Positions 26,133-34,807 of a stretch of 64,000 nucleotides of DNA are shown in pieces. Numbering within the stretch: the stretch's first letter is position 1; every line of letters starts with the position of its first letter. Origin of the DNA: Litorivivens lipolytica (GTDB lineage: Bacteria > Pseudomonadota > Gammaproteobacteria > Pseudomonadales > Spongiibacteraceae); NCBI RefSeq assembly GCF_014191715.1, contig NZ_JACHWY010000004.1, positions 1 through 64,000 on the forward strand, written 5' to 3'. The notes below the pieces were generated by a model. The model had not been told where the DNA came from. It saw nothing but the letters and a program-made list of their open reading frames with translations, and searched no databases. The position numbers were made by a program, and so were the translations under genes.

Positions 26133-26170
26133 TCATGCCGGTTTGTATGCCGGTTACTATACCGGACGGT
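26133..26170. repeat. Short block of 12-bp-spaced CCGG repeats near the fic start
   Basis: Three degenerate units (ATGCCGGTTTGT, ATGCCGGTTACT, ATACCGGACGG) lie 44-81 bp upstream of the fic start codon. They share the ATGCCGGTT core of the larger tract at 26273-26356. Confidence 0.6.
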
Positions 26171-26272
26171 TTTTTCAGCCGTGAAAGCCTATTAATCCTT
26201 ATAAAACAGAATGATGGATACTTTGGGTGGCCGCCAGGCAATCATGTCGCAGGCTATGTAACGGCTATTTAC

Positions 26273-26356
26273 GCCGGTTCTCATGCCGGTTCTCATGCCG
26301 GTTCTCATGCCGGTTCTCATGCCGGTTCTCATGCCGGTGCCGGTGCCGGTGCCGGT
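26273..26356. repeat. Tandem repeat: five 12-bp units, then four 6-bp units
   Basis: Five perfect GCCGGTTCTCAT units (26273-26332) are followed by four GCCGGT units (26333-26356). The tract lies between the fic promoter region and the stop codon of the next minus-strand gene (26375). It translates as (SHAG)n in one frame, but no gene is credible there. Unit-number change by slippage is likely. Confidence 0.85.
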
Positions 26357-26374
26357 GACCGGTCTCTGGGGTGA

Positions 26375-26791
26375 TTAGGGTGCAGCCCCGAAAGGCAGTA
26401 GCCACCGCAACACCCGTTTCCACCCAGAGGGTTTCTCGTTCAGTTTAAAGCGGCGCCACTGGTGACCAACCAGGCTTTCCATGTGGCCGTCTTCGCGAAA
26501 GCGGAACATAAAGCGGGTCAGGCACCGGCAATCTTTGCAGACGCCAATGGCGCGAATCTCGTTGACGTTATCGGGGAACTGGTTGTGTCGCAGTCGAACA
26601 TACTCAGGAGGCATGGGGCCTTCACACGCGGTGCAGAAGAACGTCAGCCCTGTCACTGTGCCGAACCCGGCGGGAGTGAAGGGGAAAAAGTCAGCGGCGA
26701 GATGCGGTAGCTGTTTGAACTCGTTGGCCGCAGCGGCCGCTTCCTCGGGGGTCATCTTGTAGATACCTTTCTTACCGCTTTCTTGTGCCAT
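26375..26791 (-). CDS. Zinc-ribbon-like hypothetical protein
   Basis: 138 residues with two CxxC pairs (FFCTACEGP and VCKDCRC, ~30 residues apart) that could bind one zinc. The C-terminal third is basic with a hydrophobic end. It is the most downstream gene of a long minus-strand run (about 31.7-26.4 kb). No family is recognised. Confidence 0.6.
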   Translation of the reverse strand: MAQESGKKGIYKMTPEEAAAAANEFKQLPHLAADFFPFTPAGFGTVTGLTFFCTACEGPMPPEYVRLRHNQFPDNVNEIRAIGVCKDCRCLTRFMFRFREDGHMESLVGHQWRRFKLNEKPSGWKRVLRWLLPFGAAP

Positions 26792-26813
26792 GACTTTTCC
26801 TCCCCATTACAGG

Positions 26814-27428
26814 TTACCAGTCAAAGACCGGAAACCCACCTATTTCTTCCGCATCTCGATCCAGCTCAAGCATGTGGTAGCCCGCCCGATGGACCTCGAC
26901 CATAAGCGCAACCGTTATCTCTGAAAGCCCGTGTGCGGTTTTGACCAGTGCGTCTTCGCATTCCGGCATCTTGATAAAATAACCCGTCTCTCGCTCCATG
27001 AAGTGCATGGCAGAGGGGGCGCGTGAGAGCTGGCCGAGAAACTTGCTGTCTTCTTCGGTGATATGGCGAGTCGAAACCGCGAGCGCGCTGTATGCACTGG
27101 GGTTGGGTGTGTTCAGCTTCTCGGCTAGCGCGTCGATGTCCTCGTCTAACAAAGGCGTTTCGGATGTAAACATTTCCGGCATCAGCGCTGCGGCTTCCTT
27201 GTAATCCATACCGGTAGTAACCGATTGCCAGTAACGGAGTGCGGCGAGTAGTGTTGCGGTCTCGCGGCTAGTCGGAGAGGCGCTCTCAAGAGGCTTCTCG
27301 TTGTAGTCGATGATCCGTTGCAGTTCCGCATCTGACATCTCTGAAATGTTGTCTGCAAGATCGTAGTAGTCGACCGCCTGGCAGGCAATCAGTGCGTCTT
27401 TTTCGAGTTGTTCGCGATCAGTGCTCAT
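26814..27428 (-). CDS. DUF5983-like hypothetical protein
   Basis: 204 residues. The C-terminal half (VSTRHITEEDSKFL, ERETGYFIKM, ELDRDAEEIGGFPVFDW) resembles DUF5983 proteins common on plasmids and integrative elements; this is from memory of the motif and not certain. The N-terminal half is acidic and helical. It sits in the small-gene run, 22 bp upstream of the zinc-ribbon gene. Confidence 0.5.
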   Translation of the reverse strand: MSTDREQLEKDALIACQAVDYYDLADNISEMSDAELQRIIDYNEKPLESASPTSRETATLLAALRYWQSVTTGMDYKEAAALMPEMFTSETPLLDEDIDALAEKLNTPNPSAYSALAVSTRHITEEDSKFLGQLSRAPSAMHFMERETGYFIKMPECEDALVKTAHGLSEITVALMVEVHRAGYHMLELDRDAEEIGGFPVFDW

Positions 27429-27448
27429 TCGGTTATCTCCCTTATTCG

Positions 27449-27607
27449 TTACGCGACTTCAATCAGGCAGTTCAGGATCAAAGACTCCTCAACGGCATCA
27501 GCAATTTGCTGGCGGCGCTCGGCAGTCACGTCTTGGCCGGAGCTGGCTTTCACGCGCTCAGCGATCAGGGCGGCAATGTCGTTCAGGTCTTCAACGGTAA
27601 TGTGCAT
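27449..27607 (-). CDS. Small acidic hypothetical protein
   Basis: 52 residues from the ATG at 27607, which has GAGGAG at good spacing; the longer frame to 27658 is not needed. Mostly helical (MHITVEDLNDIAALIAERVK). No family recognised. Same strand and spacing as its neighbours. Confidence 0.6.
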   Translation of the reverse strand: MHITVEDLNDIAALIAERVKASSGQDVTAERRQQIADAVEESLILNCLIEVA

Positions 27608-27725
27608 GGTGGTCTCCTCGGTGTTGGTTATTTCTTTAGAACCCGGGTTCCCGATCATGCAAGCGGGCCAGCGGGCGGTTGCCCGTGTTTTTATTCACTG
27701 GTTGTGGCTTTGTTTGGCTCGAACA

Positions 27726-27995
27726 TTAAAGCAGGGCGAAAGCGATATGCTGACATCCCTCTCTGTGTGCGCGCCGGAAGGCTTTATCGAGCCGCAGCGG
27801 TATATGCAGGTAGGGTCGCTCCGCGTCGATGACGTAGTAAACGGCGCCGTCCTTGTAGGATGCGCAGGCGTTGCTGGCGATCCAGCGGGCCTCGACCGTT
27901 TCGATTGGGTGCGCGTGCTGAAGGTTCAGCTCGCAGCCAAGGTCAATGAATAGAGTGCCGGGCGGCGAGTGCCCGGCCTGTGGCATAGCCAACAT
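27726..27995 (-). CDS. Small hypothetical protein
   Basis: About 89 residues. Its ATG shares a base with the upstream stop (TGATG), indicating coupled translation. Contains IASNACASYKDGAVYYVIDA. No family recognised. Confidence 0.55.
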   Translation of the reverse strand: MLAMPQAGHSPPGTLFIDLGCELNLQHAHPIETVEARWIASNACASYKDGAVYYVIDAERPYLHIPLRLDKAFRRAHREGCQHIAFALL

Positions 27996-28426
27996 CAACC
28001 GTTTTCCATACCGCTTTGTGAGAAGGCGTCGATCTGAGAGGGGGCTGTTGTATTGCTATCGCTTGGGGCGCCAAAGGCCCGGCGTTCCTCTTGTTGGTGA
28101 AAGACTTTCTGCCATGCAGGCCACACATCCTTGCCCATGCTTTCTATTCCGGCGCGAATAGCCGGTGAGTCGTACATGGCCTTGCGCATGATGGCATGAA
28201 CCACGACATCGCCGTCCCCCATCTCAAAACACGTATCAAAGTCACGACCACTAATGCCACGCTCATAGTAATCGTGGTTGATAACCGCCTTGTACAGACC
28301 GTACTCAAATACCGTGGAGGCAAACTCAATCCGCGCCTCTGGGGAGCTTTCACCCAGGCGAGGCACCAGCAGCTTCAGGTAAGCGATAGCGCCTCGGGTG
28401 ATCTTTTCGGTAGGTTGTGTGGTCAT
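27995..28426 (-). CDS. Hypothetical protein
   Basis: 143 residues with a helical N-terminus (RGAIAYLKLLVPRLGESSPE) and an EYGLYKAVINHDYYERG segment. It is coupled to the next gene by a one-base overlap. No domain recognised. Confidence 0.55.
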   Translation of the reverse strand: MTTQPTEKITRGAIAYLKLLVPRLGESSPEARIEFASTVFEYGLYKAVINHDYYERGISGRDFDTCFEMGDGDVVVHAIMRKAMYDSPAIRAGIESMGKDVWPAWQKVFHQQEERRAFGAPSDSNTTAPSQIDAFSQSGMENG

Positions 28427-28500
28427 GGTAGTTCTCCTGTTGGCTCTGCCTTGTTTGTAGACAGGAGAACATGAGACGCACCATGTGCAAGATGTGATCT

Positions 28501-29220
28501 TTAAGTGTGTTGCTGCCAGTCGAGGCTTTCTTGGGAAAACTCGATGGTTGTTCGCGAGGCATTGAAGTAAGCCCGGATGCGTTTGTCATCCACGGACAAA
28601 GACACGGTTTTGCCTTCACAAATAATTGATGGTTTGCTGAACGCCTGTGGGTTCATCACGGCAACACAAAGGCGGTCGCTTGCCGTATCGGGGGTACGCG
28701 CACTATTGTAGGCGATCAGGTGGGCACCGGACTTACGGGCTACGTCTGCTTTGGCGTGGCAGGCCGAATAGTCATCGGGATCTTCGATCTTTTTTCGGAT
28801 GCGGTTATACCGGGGCGCGGTGAAGTCGACGGCAGCCGGTGTATCAATTTTGGCTTGGATCAGGCTCATTTCCAGCGTGTGTGGTTTGTCGCCACGGTAG
28901 GCATCGAAGAAGGCCCGGCGGTGAAAGATACACTCGCGCAAAGCGACTTCCTGAGAGAGCGCCCCATACCAGATTCCCCGCGTTCCTGTGCGGCCCCAGC
29001 GGCTCTCACGGGCGCGCATATAGCGAAAGGGCGTTGCGGCCAACCAGTGCAGTCCGGCGGTGTCTTCGGGCAGTGCGGGTTTGCTGTCTTCGAGCACTGA
29101 TTCCAATATGTCGTGCTTCGCCAAATTGCCGTGGACGACATTCATGGTGGCGATGGTGGCCTGATGCTCCACACACCGCCACGGCTTAGCCTTAAAGGGA
29201 GTCAGCTCAAATAATGGCAC
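28501..29220 (-). CDS. RES-domain toxin
   Basis: 239 residues with RES-family features: PFRYMRARESRWG, GTRGIWYGALSQEVALRECI and AHLIAYNSARTPDT, which supply the Arg, Glu and Ser residues naming the family. RES toxins degrade NAD+. The gene overlaps the upstream Xre/DUF2384-type antitoxin gene by 14 bp, the standard antitoxin-toxin order. The frame is intact. Confidence 0.8.
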   Translation of the reverse strand: MPLFELTPFKAKPWRCVEHQATIATMNVVHGNLAKHDILESVLEDSKPALPEDTAGLHWLAATPFRYMRARESRWGRTGTRGIWYGALSQEVALRECIFHRRAFFDAYRGDKPHTLEMSLIQAKIDTPAAVDFTAPRYNRIRKKIEDPDDYSACHAKADVARKSGAHLIAYNSARTPDTASDRLCVAVMNPQAFSKPSIICEGKTVSLSVDDKRIRAYFNASRTTIEFSQESLDWQQHT

Positions 29221-29584
29221 GGTGGCTATCGAGGTATGTCAGTGTGGTAAAAAGGCCCTGCGGCTTACGAACCAGCTCTGCCGGGACCGCGCCAAGATCA
29301 GCGTTGTGCGCGTTGAACCAGCCGCGAAGGTGCTTTTCTTGAAGTCCAACAATACCGGCCAGTGAGCGGTAAATGCGGATCAGGGCAACAGCCATCTCAA
29401 AGGGGTGTTTTCCCTCTTCCAGTTCGGCTTTGCCGTGGCGCAAATTACTGACCATGCCGGGCGACAGGCCCAGTACTTCGGCCAAGGTTTTGTCCTTCAT
29501 ACCGAGCAGATGGGCGGTTTCCAGTACCGCCTCGGCTACAACGGCCGCACGCTCGCTTTTAGTGGCTTTGACCTTCTGATTCAT
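29207..29584 (-). CDS. Xre/MbcA/ParS-type antitoxin of the RES module
   Basis: The ATG at 29584 has GGAGG upstream; an earlier ATG at 29641 lacks this. The 125-residue product has an HTH (DKTLAEVLGLSPGMVSNLRH) and the DUF2384 C-terminal region (LIRIYRSLAGIVGLQEKHLR, then WFNAHNADLGAVPAEL). These antitoxins neutralise RES toxins by capping the active site with the C-terminal domain and usually autorepress the operon. Confidence 0.82.
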   Translation of the reverse strand: MNQKVKATKSERAAVVAEAVLETAHLLGMKDKTLAEVLGLSPGMVSNLRHGKAELEEGKHPFEMAVALIRIYRSLAGIVGLQEKHLRGWFNAHNADLGAVPAELVRKPQGLFTTLTYLDSHRAII

Positions 29585-29662
29585 GGTGTCGCCTCCATTT
29601 AGGGGCCGTTTATCCATGAATGCAGGATACATATTATTCATATATAAATCCAGTGGCCCCGT

Positions 29663-30133
29663 TTAGCCTTTGCTGGCATCCGGCCGCGAAGGGTGCAGGT
29701 AGCGCTCTGTCACCCAGACCATAAGGAGTTCTGGTGAGGTCCCCGCCGAGAACTGTAGGAACGAATGGCGGGTGCAATTGTCCTTGTCGAGCGGAATGTG
29801 TTGAATGGCGTCGAGCAGCAAATGGGCGTTCACTTTTGAAAGACCAGATTCCAGAGTGACTGACCGACGATCCCACGCCTTCTGAATGTCAGCGGTCAGC
29901 GCCTCAAAACCGTGATCGGTCAGGGCGTGCAGCACTACAAACAAACTATCGTCCGTCATCGGCGGTACCGGCGTATGGGTTTTGACCGGGCCAAAGCAGC
30001 GAAACCAATCAGCGTCCAAAAACGGATCGCTGTGACGTGCTGGGTAGGCCTCTTTAAAGATGTCGAAAGCCGATCCCCCGTAGAGGCTTTTGAAGCCGGA
30101 GTGCGAAGCCCAGTCACCGTACAACCCGCACAT
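29663..30133 (-). CDS. Hypothetical protein, possibly 5'-frameshifted
   Basis: 156 residues from an internal ATG (MCGLYGDWASHSGFKSLYGG). Coding-like sequence in the same frame continues upstream (NPVHTFWEDY), and a proper start (MTPNRSQTETSNPDKGIIAF) occurs at 30252 in the neighbouring frame. A one-base loss near the run CCAATGGGGG (around 30180) would explain this. GGGAAG before the internal ATG may still allow translation. No family recognised. Confidence 0.5.
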   Translation of the reverse strand: MCGLYGDWASHSGFKSLYGGSAFDIFKEAYPARHSDPFLDADWFRCFGPVKTHTPVPPMTDDSLFVVLHALTDHGFEALTADIQKAWDRRSVTLESGLSKVNAHLLLDAIQHIPLDKDNCTRHSFLQFSAGTSPELLMVWVTERYLHPSRPDASKG

Positions 30134-30267
30134 GTAGTCTTCCCAAAAGGTGTGAACCGGATTTGCCCGGCAACCCCCATTGGGGCGACATCAAAGGCAA
30201 TGATGCCTTTGTCTGGGTTTGACGTTTCGGTCTGTGATCTGTTCGGGGTCATAAAGTGGTCTCCTGT

Positions 30268-30750
30268 TTAGCCTGCTGTGGCGTCGGTGGTGGCTACGCC
30301 GTACTCGGCTGCCAGAGCTTGGAGATTAGTCATCAGCGCACCAATCTGTTCTTCCATGGGAGCGTTGGTGTCTATCCCGGCATAGCCGCTGTGAGCGAGC
30401 ACGGCGCTGTAGGCGGCATCGGTTCCTTTCCGCGATGGCGCCTGCGCAAAGTGCACGGAAATGTCCTCGCACAGGGTCTCAAGGACCAGCGTGTAACCCT
30501 CAGAACCGTGCTCCCCAAACAAACCTGCGGTCGCGTCGAGCACGTCAGCGACCCCGGCGGTTTCGATTTCCCCGCAGTCGCACAACGATGAATCAATGAC
30601 GAAACCAAGAGGGGATACATTGGCATCCAGCGCGGCTTGTTCGACGGCAGCAATGGCTTTTTGGCGCGTTTCGAGATTCACAGGCAATCCTTTCAGATTG
30701 AGCTTGCTGTCGGCCGTTGGATTGGGGTTCGAGCAGATCGTAGTGGTCAT
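30268..30750 (-). CDS. Hypothetical protein
   Basis: 160 residues, acidic and Ala-rich, with a CDCG motif near residue 58. Its stop lies 15 bp before the possible original start (30252) of the next gene. No domain recognised. Confidence 0.5.
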   Translation of the reverse strand: MTTTICSNPNPTADSKLNLKGLPVNLETRQKAIAAVEQAALDANVSPLGFVIDSSLCDCGEIETAGVADVLDATAGLFGEHGSEGYTLVLETLCEDISVHFAQAPSRKGTDAAYSAVLAHSGYAGIDTNAPMEEQIGALMTNLQALAAEYGVATTDATAG

Positions 30751-30819
30751 GGCTTATTCCTTTTGTTGGTGTTTTGTTTGGTTCGGGTGAATCAAAGAGG
30801 TGGGTCAGGGGTAGATCGC

Positions 30820-30978
30820 TTACCCGCCCAGTTTGTTTTTCAGCGGGATGTAGCATTGCAGCCCAGCGATTACGGCCAGCACTCCGGCGCCTGGCGCAAG
30901 CTGAGCGGCGGCTCCGGCGGCGGCAATGAGTCCACCTGCAAAGACAATCGGCAAGTTAAATACAATCCAGCTACGCAT
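30820..30978 (-). CDS. Small two-helix membrane protein
   Basis: A 52-residue frame with GGAG 11 bases upstream reads MRSWIVFNLPIVFAGGLIAA and then AGVLAVIAGLQCYIPLKNKL, two hydrophobic segments ending in a basic tail. It fits neatly into the gap between neighbours on the same strand. Unknown function. Confidence 0.6.
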   Translation of the reverse strand: MRSWIVFNLPIVFAGGLIAAAGAAAQLAPGAGVLAVIAGLQCYIPLKNKLGG

Positions 30979-31255
30979 GGTTTGGCACTCCGGTGTTCGT
31001 TTGGCTTACAACCAAGGTCTCACGGGATGGTGCATATGCAAGGTAGTTGGATGGGGGAAGTGGTGCGTATGATGGATCTAGGGATGGTGCTGCAATCCGT
31101 TAATCTGAGTGTGAAATAATGTTCGACGGTAACATTTCGGGGTGGGGGAGTGCGGCCCAGGCTTGCGCGAACCCTCTCCGGGTCGCACTCGCGATCTGGG
31201 CTGATTTTTTAGATATAGGCGCACTACGAGCACGCCCTATTCATAGAGCAGCTGA

Positions 31256-31732
31256 TTAAAACCCGCCCCAGACCTGCGGCTCTTTGTACGACACGGACTG
31301 CATGAGATTGAATACACAATCCAGCATAGCGTTACCGCGGCGAGCCGCAGCTTGGTATTCAGGGACGTGCCAGTCGTGGCAATGGCTTGCCAGCATGTGT
31401 CGAGCCACATTACGCCGGTGAGGCTGGTAACCGCCGGCAAGAAGGAACCGGTACCGGTCTGATACTCCCGCTTCCCCTGCGTCATATTCAAGATCAAGTG
31501 TTACGACGATCTGGTGACCTTCATCATGGAGGCAGAAGGTTAGAATGAATGCGTTCGACAAAGCCGGGTCGTCCGGCGAAGTCTCGGTCGCGAGTATCAG
31601 CGACGCACGCCACTCTGTCGAATCTCGTGAATCTTTGGCCGGTTCTCCGGGAAACGTGTTGAGCACGGCGGCGTAGCGTTCGACGAAGTTATCAAGCAGT
31701 GTTGTTGTTTTGACTTGGGCGGTGGAGGTCAT
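31256..31732 (-). CDS. Hypothetical protein
   Basis: 158 residues from the ATG at 31732 (31744 is an alternative); a GTG-started longer form would cover the hairpin in its leader. It has an N-terminal helix (TTTLLDNFVERYAAVLNTF) and a beta-rich middle with His clusters (GGYQPHRRNVARHMLASHCH). No family recognised. Confidence 0.5.
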   Translation of the reverse strand: MTSTAQVKTTTLLDNFVERYAAVLNTFPGEPAKDSRDSTEWRASLILATETSPDDPALSNAFILTFCLHDEGHQIVVTLDLEYDAGEAGVSDRYRFLLAGGYQPHRRNVARHMLASHCHDWHVPEYQAAARRGNAMLDCVFNLMQSVSYKEPQVWGGF

Positions 31733-31753
31733 TTTGTTATGCATCCTGTGGTC

Positions 31754-31786
31754 ACGATAGAGATCCCGTTTGGTTGTCTCTATCGT
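31754..31786. promoter_or_regulatory. 10-bp inverted repeat in the leader of the 31732 gene
   Basis: ACGATAGAGA and TCTCTATCGT, perfect arms around a 13-nt spacer, immediately upstream of the likely start. It could be an operator or an RNA hairpin that limits translation. Confidence 0.5.
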
Positions 31787-31820
31787 CACCCGCGAAAGGC
31801 GATATGCCAGCGGACAGAAT

Positions 31821-32192
31821 TCAGATGACTTTATCCAGGCGAGGATTGTTCATGTTGGATATTTCTTGCAGCGTCGCTTTGTCTTGCTCAATGCGAGATC
31901 GCAGCTCAGTTTGCATCAACTGGAGAGCTTCCACCTTGGCTTCGTCCAATTCTTTGGTTGATAGCTTCTGTTGCGAGAAAAACCCATCACAGGAGCTTAG
32001 CCACGCGTCAGGCTCGTGATAGATGTGGCGGTGTATCGATAACCGGTGGCCGCCGATCGCAAGTTCCGACCCTACGATTTCGTTAGAGTCGTGACGCTTA
32101 AATTTATCTTCCCAATCAATCGCTATCATGTCCTTCCACAATGGTGGCCTATTGCAGTCAGCGGATACCCACTTTACATGGGCAGCCGCCAA
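31821..32192 (-). CDS. Hypothetical protein with a C-terminal coiled coil
   Basis: 123 residues from a TTG, or ~102 from an ATG at 32129. The C-terminal ~50 residues (ELDEAKVEALQLMQTELRSR) are helical and charged. It follows the lipoprotein gene by 14 bp. No family recognised. Confidence 0.45.
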   Translation of the reverse strand: MAAAHVKWVSADCNRPPLWKDMIAIDWEDKFKRHDSNEIVGSELAIGGHRLSIHRHIYHEPDAWLSSCDGFFSQQKLSTKELDEAKVEALQLMQTELRSRIEQDKATLQEISNMNNPRLDKVI

Positions 32193-32206
32193 GTTCGAGG
32201 TGATGG

Positions 32207-33631
32207 TTAGTCGTCATCCATAAGAAGACCTACGCATTTGTTGTCTGACGTGCTTCTGTAGATCTCTCTTGCTTCTTTGAGCTTGTCGTTTGCCATATTG
32301 AATTGGGCAGTTGCACGTTCAAACTCACCGCGATAATCCTTCTTCTTTACAAAGTAGCCTTCTATGCGGAGCTTAAGAGCGCTTTCCAAGTAGTCGACAG
32401 TTTGGTTAAGTGCGGCAAAGACGCCGCTGCTGTAGGAACCATACTGATCCCGCCACTGCTTTATTTCTGGTTCTAGGCGATAGAGTTCAGGGCTGACGCG
32501 GTATGCACTGATGTACTTATTGTCCCCGCTGCCAGAATATTCAGGCTCCGTTTCATTCTGTCCATCAACATAGCGGTTATATAAACGCACAACACCATCG
32601 ACGCCCCGACCTCGAACGGCCCATGTTTGAGTGGACGATCGTAGGGTTTCTCTACATGCATTGCGCTCTACTTGTTCTTGTAGAATCGGAACAAAGGCCT
32701 TAAACCTTTGAACGGCAAATTCATGCGCATTTGGAGCCCACGGGTCATTATCAGATACCGGCAGCGCTTTGGCTTTTTCGTACTTGGATAAAGCCGTTTG
32801 TGGCTCTGAGTCCCAATTGGTGAGCAAAGCCTCAAGTACAAGTTTTACAGCTTTCTTTGATGAATCGCCGTCTTGTGTACGTTCGACATAGCGCAGCATT
32901 TCATTCATTATTTTCATGGCATCTAATTCTTTATCATATAGAGCCACCTGATACATCCAAGGCCCATACATGTAGGGGCCACAAACATCAAATTGGTGAT
33001 TTTCGAGCAACGATTCAAGGGCCTCTTTTGTCGAAAGCTCGTCATTGGTTCCCAGTAAGGCAGTCATTCTCGCCATGGCTTTGCAAAAGCTATCGGTCAA
33101 ACTGAGCTGCACTTCGGGATCTTCCCCCGGAGATGTTCCCAACGCCCGCGCGTTAGATGTCTCAGTGATTAGCTCTGAGATGATATAGGCCTTCTCGGCC
33201 GGCTTATAAGACGATTCGGCGAGTGTTAAGTGGGATAAAAGCGCCTTTATCCGAATAAACTTCCGGTAGAGAGATGGCGGTCCATCCTTGATGTTATCCA
33301 AATTGTTCATTCCGAAATCGATGAGTAATGAAATCCTATCGGCACCTTCGGCCTGCATTTGCTCCCAAAGCCACTCGTAGTCTTCAACAGTCTTGGCTTT
33401 CCATCCTTCACTGCCACGCGCGATAGGTTCTTCTTCAGCTTCTTCGTCTTTAGCGTACGCGCTGTAGTCATCCCCAGTGTCAGGCAGGGAACGAGCGCTA
33501 CTATCGTATTTTGAATAGTCGTCGCTGGGGGTAGGTAGAACGCCGGCGCCTGATCCCGACGGCTGTGTGCTACTGCAACCGACAGTGAGGGCAAAAGCTG
33601 AGATCAGGCCAATCAGGGCAATGTTCTTCAT
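32207..33631 (-). CDS. Large lipoprotein, helical
   Basis: The ATG at 33631 gives MKNIALIGLISAFALTVGCSS, a type II signal with lipobox TVGC. The ~474-residue mature protein starts with an acidic linker (two near-repeats of SDDYSKYDSSARSLPDTGDDYSAYAK-type sequence, residues ~35-62) and is otherwise alpha-helical, possibly TPR-like. AAAGGA precedes the start. The linker plus helical body suggests a periplasmic scaffold. No family recognised. Confidence 0.65.
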   Translation of the reverse strand: MKNIALIGLISAFALTVGCSSTQPSGSGAGVLPTPSDDYSKYDSSARSLPDTGDDYSAYAKDEEAEEEPIARGSEGWKAKTVEDYEWLWEQMQAEGADRISLLIDFGMNNLDNIKDGPPSLYRKFIRIKALLSHLTLAESSYKPAEKAYIISELITETSNARALGTSPGEDPEVQLSLTDSFCKAMARMTALLGTNDELSTKEALESLLENHQFDVCGPYMYGPWMYQVALYDKELDAMKIMNEMLRYVERTQDGDSSKKAVKLVLEALLTNWDSEPQTALSKYEKAKALPVSDNDPWAPNAHEFAVQRFKAFVPILQEQVERNACRETLRSSTQTWAVRGRGVDGVVRLYNRYVDGQNETEPEYSGSGDNKYISAYRVSPELYRLEPEIKQWRDQYGSYSSGVFAALNQTVDYLESALKLRIEGYFVKKKDYRGEFERATAQFNMANDKLKEAREIYRSTSDNKCVGLLMDDD

Positions 33632-33732
33632 CGTTACTGTTCCTTTTTGCTTTCCAGGGAGTTTGTTGAACGAGCGCATTCTCGCTCGTCATAAACTCCC
33701 CCTGTGCGTGCAGTCGGGATGGACTACTGTGC

Positions 33733-34026
33733 TTATTCTTCGAAGTCGTCGTTCATTATGGCTAACGACTCAATGCTCTCGTTATCTGAGTAATTGTGTG
33801 CGTCGATAATCACGCCTTCATGGGTGCGGTTTACTGTTATCTGTCCCAACTCAGGGAGCTGGATATGCACCCGTTGGCCGGGCTGGAGCACGCTATCGGC
33901 GGTGGGCGATAGTTCGCGGACGATGTCGATAAAATAGTGCTCGCCTTCGACCATTTCGCCATTGTCGATGTTCTCTTTTTCAATACTCAAGGTCAAGGTT
34001 GCTAATTTTTTCTCAGTCTTGCGCAT
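33733..34026 (-). CDS. Hypothetical protein; start lies in a palindrome
   Basis: 97 residues (MRKTEKKLATLTLSIEKENI), beta-rich (ADSVLQPGQRVHIQLPELGQ). The ATG at 34026 is the centre of a CTTGCGCATGCGCAAG palindrome; a longer frame from 34074 would overlap the divergent gene at 34042. Neither start has a clear ribosome site. No family recognised. Confidence 0.45.
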   Translation of the reverse strand: MRKTEKKLATLTLSIEKENIDNGEMVEGEHYFIDIVRELSPTADSVLQPGQRVHIQLPELGQITVNRTHEGVIIDAHNYSDNESIESLAIMNDDFEE

Positions 34027-34033
34027 GCGCAAG
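34018..34033. repeat. CTTGCGCATGCGCAAG palindrome, copy 2
   Basis: Extended here by CAGT/ACTG to a perfect 24-bp palindrome. It lies between divergent genes. Confidence 0.85.
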
Positions 34034-34041
34034 ACTGATAA

Positions 34042-34344
34042 GTGCCAGAACAAACGACCGCGAACATAAGTCATCTTGATAAAAAGCTAGCCTCAGTGTT
34101 TTTGATTGGCTTGGACGTAGAGCGTCCGGGTTGGGGCGAGGGTTACCTGTTGCAAGATGACGAAGGACGATGGTGGCGTCTCTCGATCGACCTTGAGGCC
34201 TCCACTCCTTTGCCTCGGGTCATAAAGACACGCACCCAGGCCATCGCTTTTATCAAAGAGGCCGACCTTTGGTACCGGTGTGGTGTCGATGTGGGTGAAG
34301 CAAATGCCAAAGCCGAGCTGCGTAAGTGGTTGAAGTCATCCTGA
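34042..34344 (+). CDS. Hypothetical protein
   Basis: 100 residues from a GTG with no good ribosome site; a start near the GTG at 34095 is possible. Core GYLLQDDEGRWWRLSIDLEA suggests a small beta domain. It is bracketed by two palindrome copies. Confidence 0.45.
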   Translation: MPEQTTANISHLDKKLASVFLIGLDVERPGWGEGYLLQDDEGRWWRLSIDLEASTPLPRVIKTRTQAIAFIKEADLWYRCGVDVGEANAKAELRKWLKSS

Positions 34345-34356
34345 CACAGCACTAAC

Positions 34357-34372
34357 CTTGCGCATGCGCAAG
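34357..34372. repeat. CTTGCGCATGCGCAAG palindrome, copy 3
   Basis: Perfect 16-bp copy 13 bp after the stop of the 34042 gene and before the next gene. Confidence 0.85.
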
Positions 34373-34445
34373 TGATCCCCACGTATTGCCACGTGCATTT
34401 TGGGCGTCTCGGGTTACGCTGGTATCAACCAACCGGAGACAGATT

Positions 34446-34775
34446 ATGGATTTCACCCTGATCAAGCTCGCACTGCTCGACGCATGCGACAACAACCCGA
34501 GCGTCATTCCCAGTGACGTTCGCGATCACCTTGCCAATGAATTCCCTGCCGATGACTCTTTCAAGCCAGATTCGACCGGGGGTGGGTGCATGGCCCTTGT
34601 CAGCGAGATGACGGTAGGGACCACGCAGTACCTGCTTGTCGTGACGCAAGCGGATGAATCGGATTTGCCTGAGCCGGACAATTGGGCCATTTCCCTGCAC
34701 AGCACCACCGACTGGATCGGGGATGACTACCTTATCAGTGTCTGCCATAAAGGCACCGTGTGTTTCGGCAGCTGA
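34446..34775 (+). CDS. Small acidic protein, paralogue of the 35815 gene
   Basis: GGAGACAG precedes the ATG at 34446. The 109-residue product (MDFTLIKLALLDACDNNPSV) shares its start, a GGGCMAL motif in the middle and a DWIGD...KGTV end with the protein at 35815 (MDFALIKLALLTACSDSG, GGGCMAL, DWIGE...NGTVSTGD). The two genes flank an HD hydrolase. No family recognised. Confidence 0.65.
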   Translation: MDFTLIKLALLDACDNNPSVIPSDVRDHLANEFPADDSFKPDSTGGGCMALVSEMTVGTTQYLLVVTQADESDLPEPDNWAISLHSTTDWIGDDYLISVCHKGTVCFGS

Positions 34776-34778
34776 CAG

Positions 34779-34794
34779 CTTGCGCATGCGCAAG
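34779..34794. repeat. CTTGCGCATGCGCAAG palindrome, copy 4
   Basis: Perfect copy in the 32-bp gap between the small acidic gene and the HD hydrolase gene, 14 bp before the latter's start. Confidence 0.85.
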
Positions 34795-34807
34795 TGGGAT
34801 TTAGGAG

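Noticed and set aside
26273-26356. CRISPR array
   Set aside because: The 12-bp and 6-bp units are contiguous with no spacers.
26099-26374. Plus-strand frame encoding (SHAG)n repeats
   Set aside because: The frame exists only because the tandem DNA repeat is a multiple of three; start region and remainder lack coding character.
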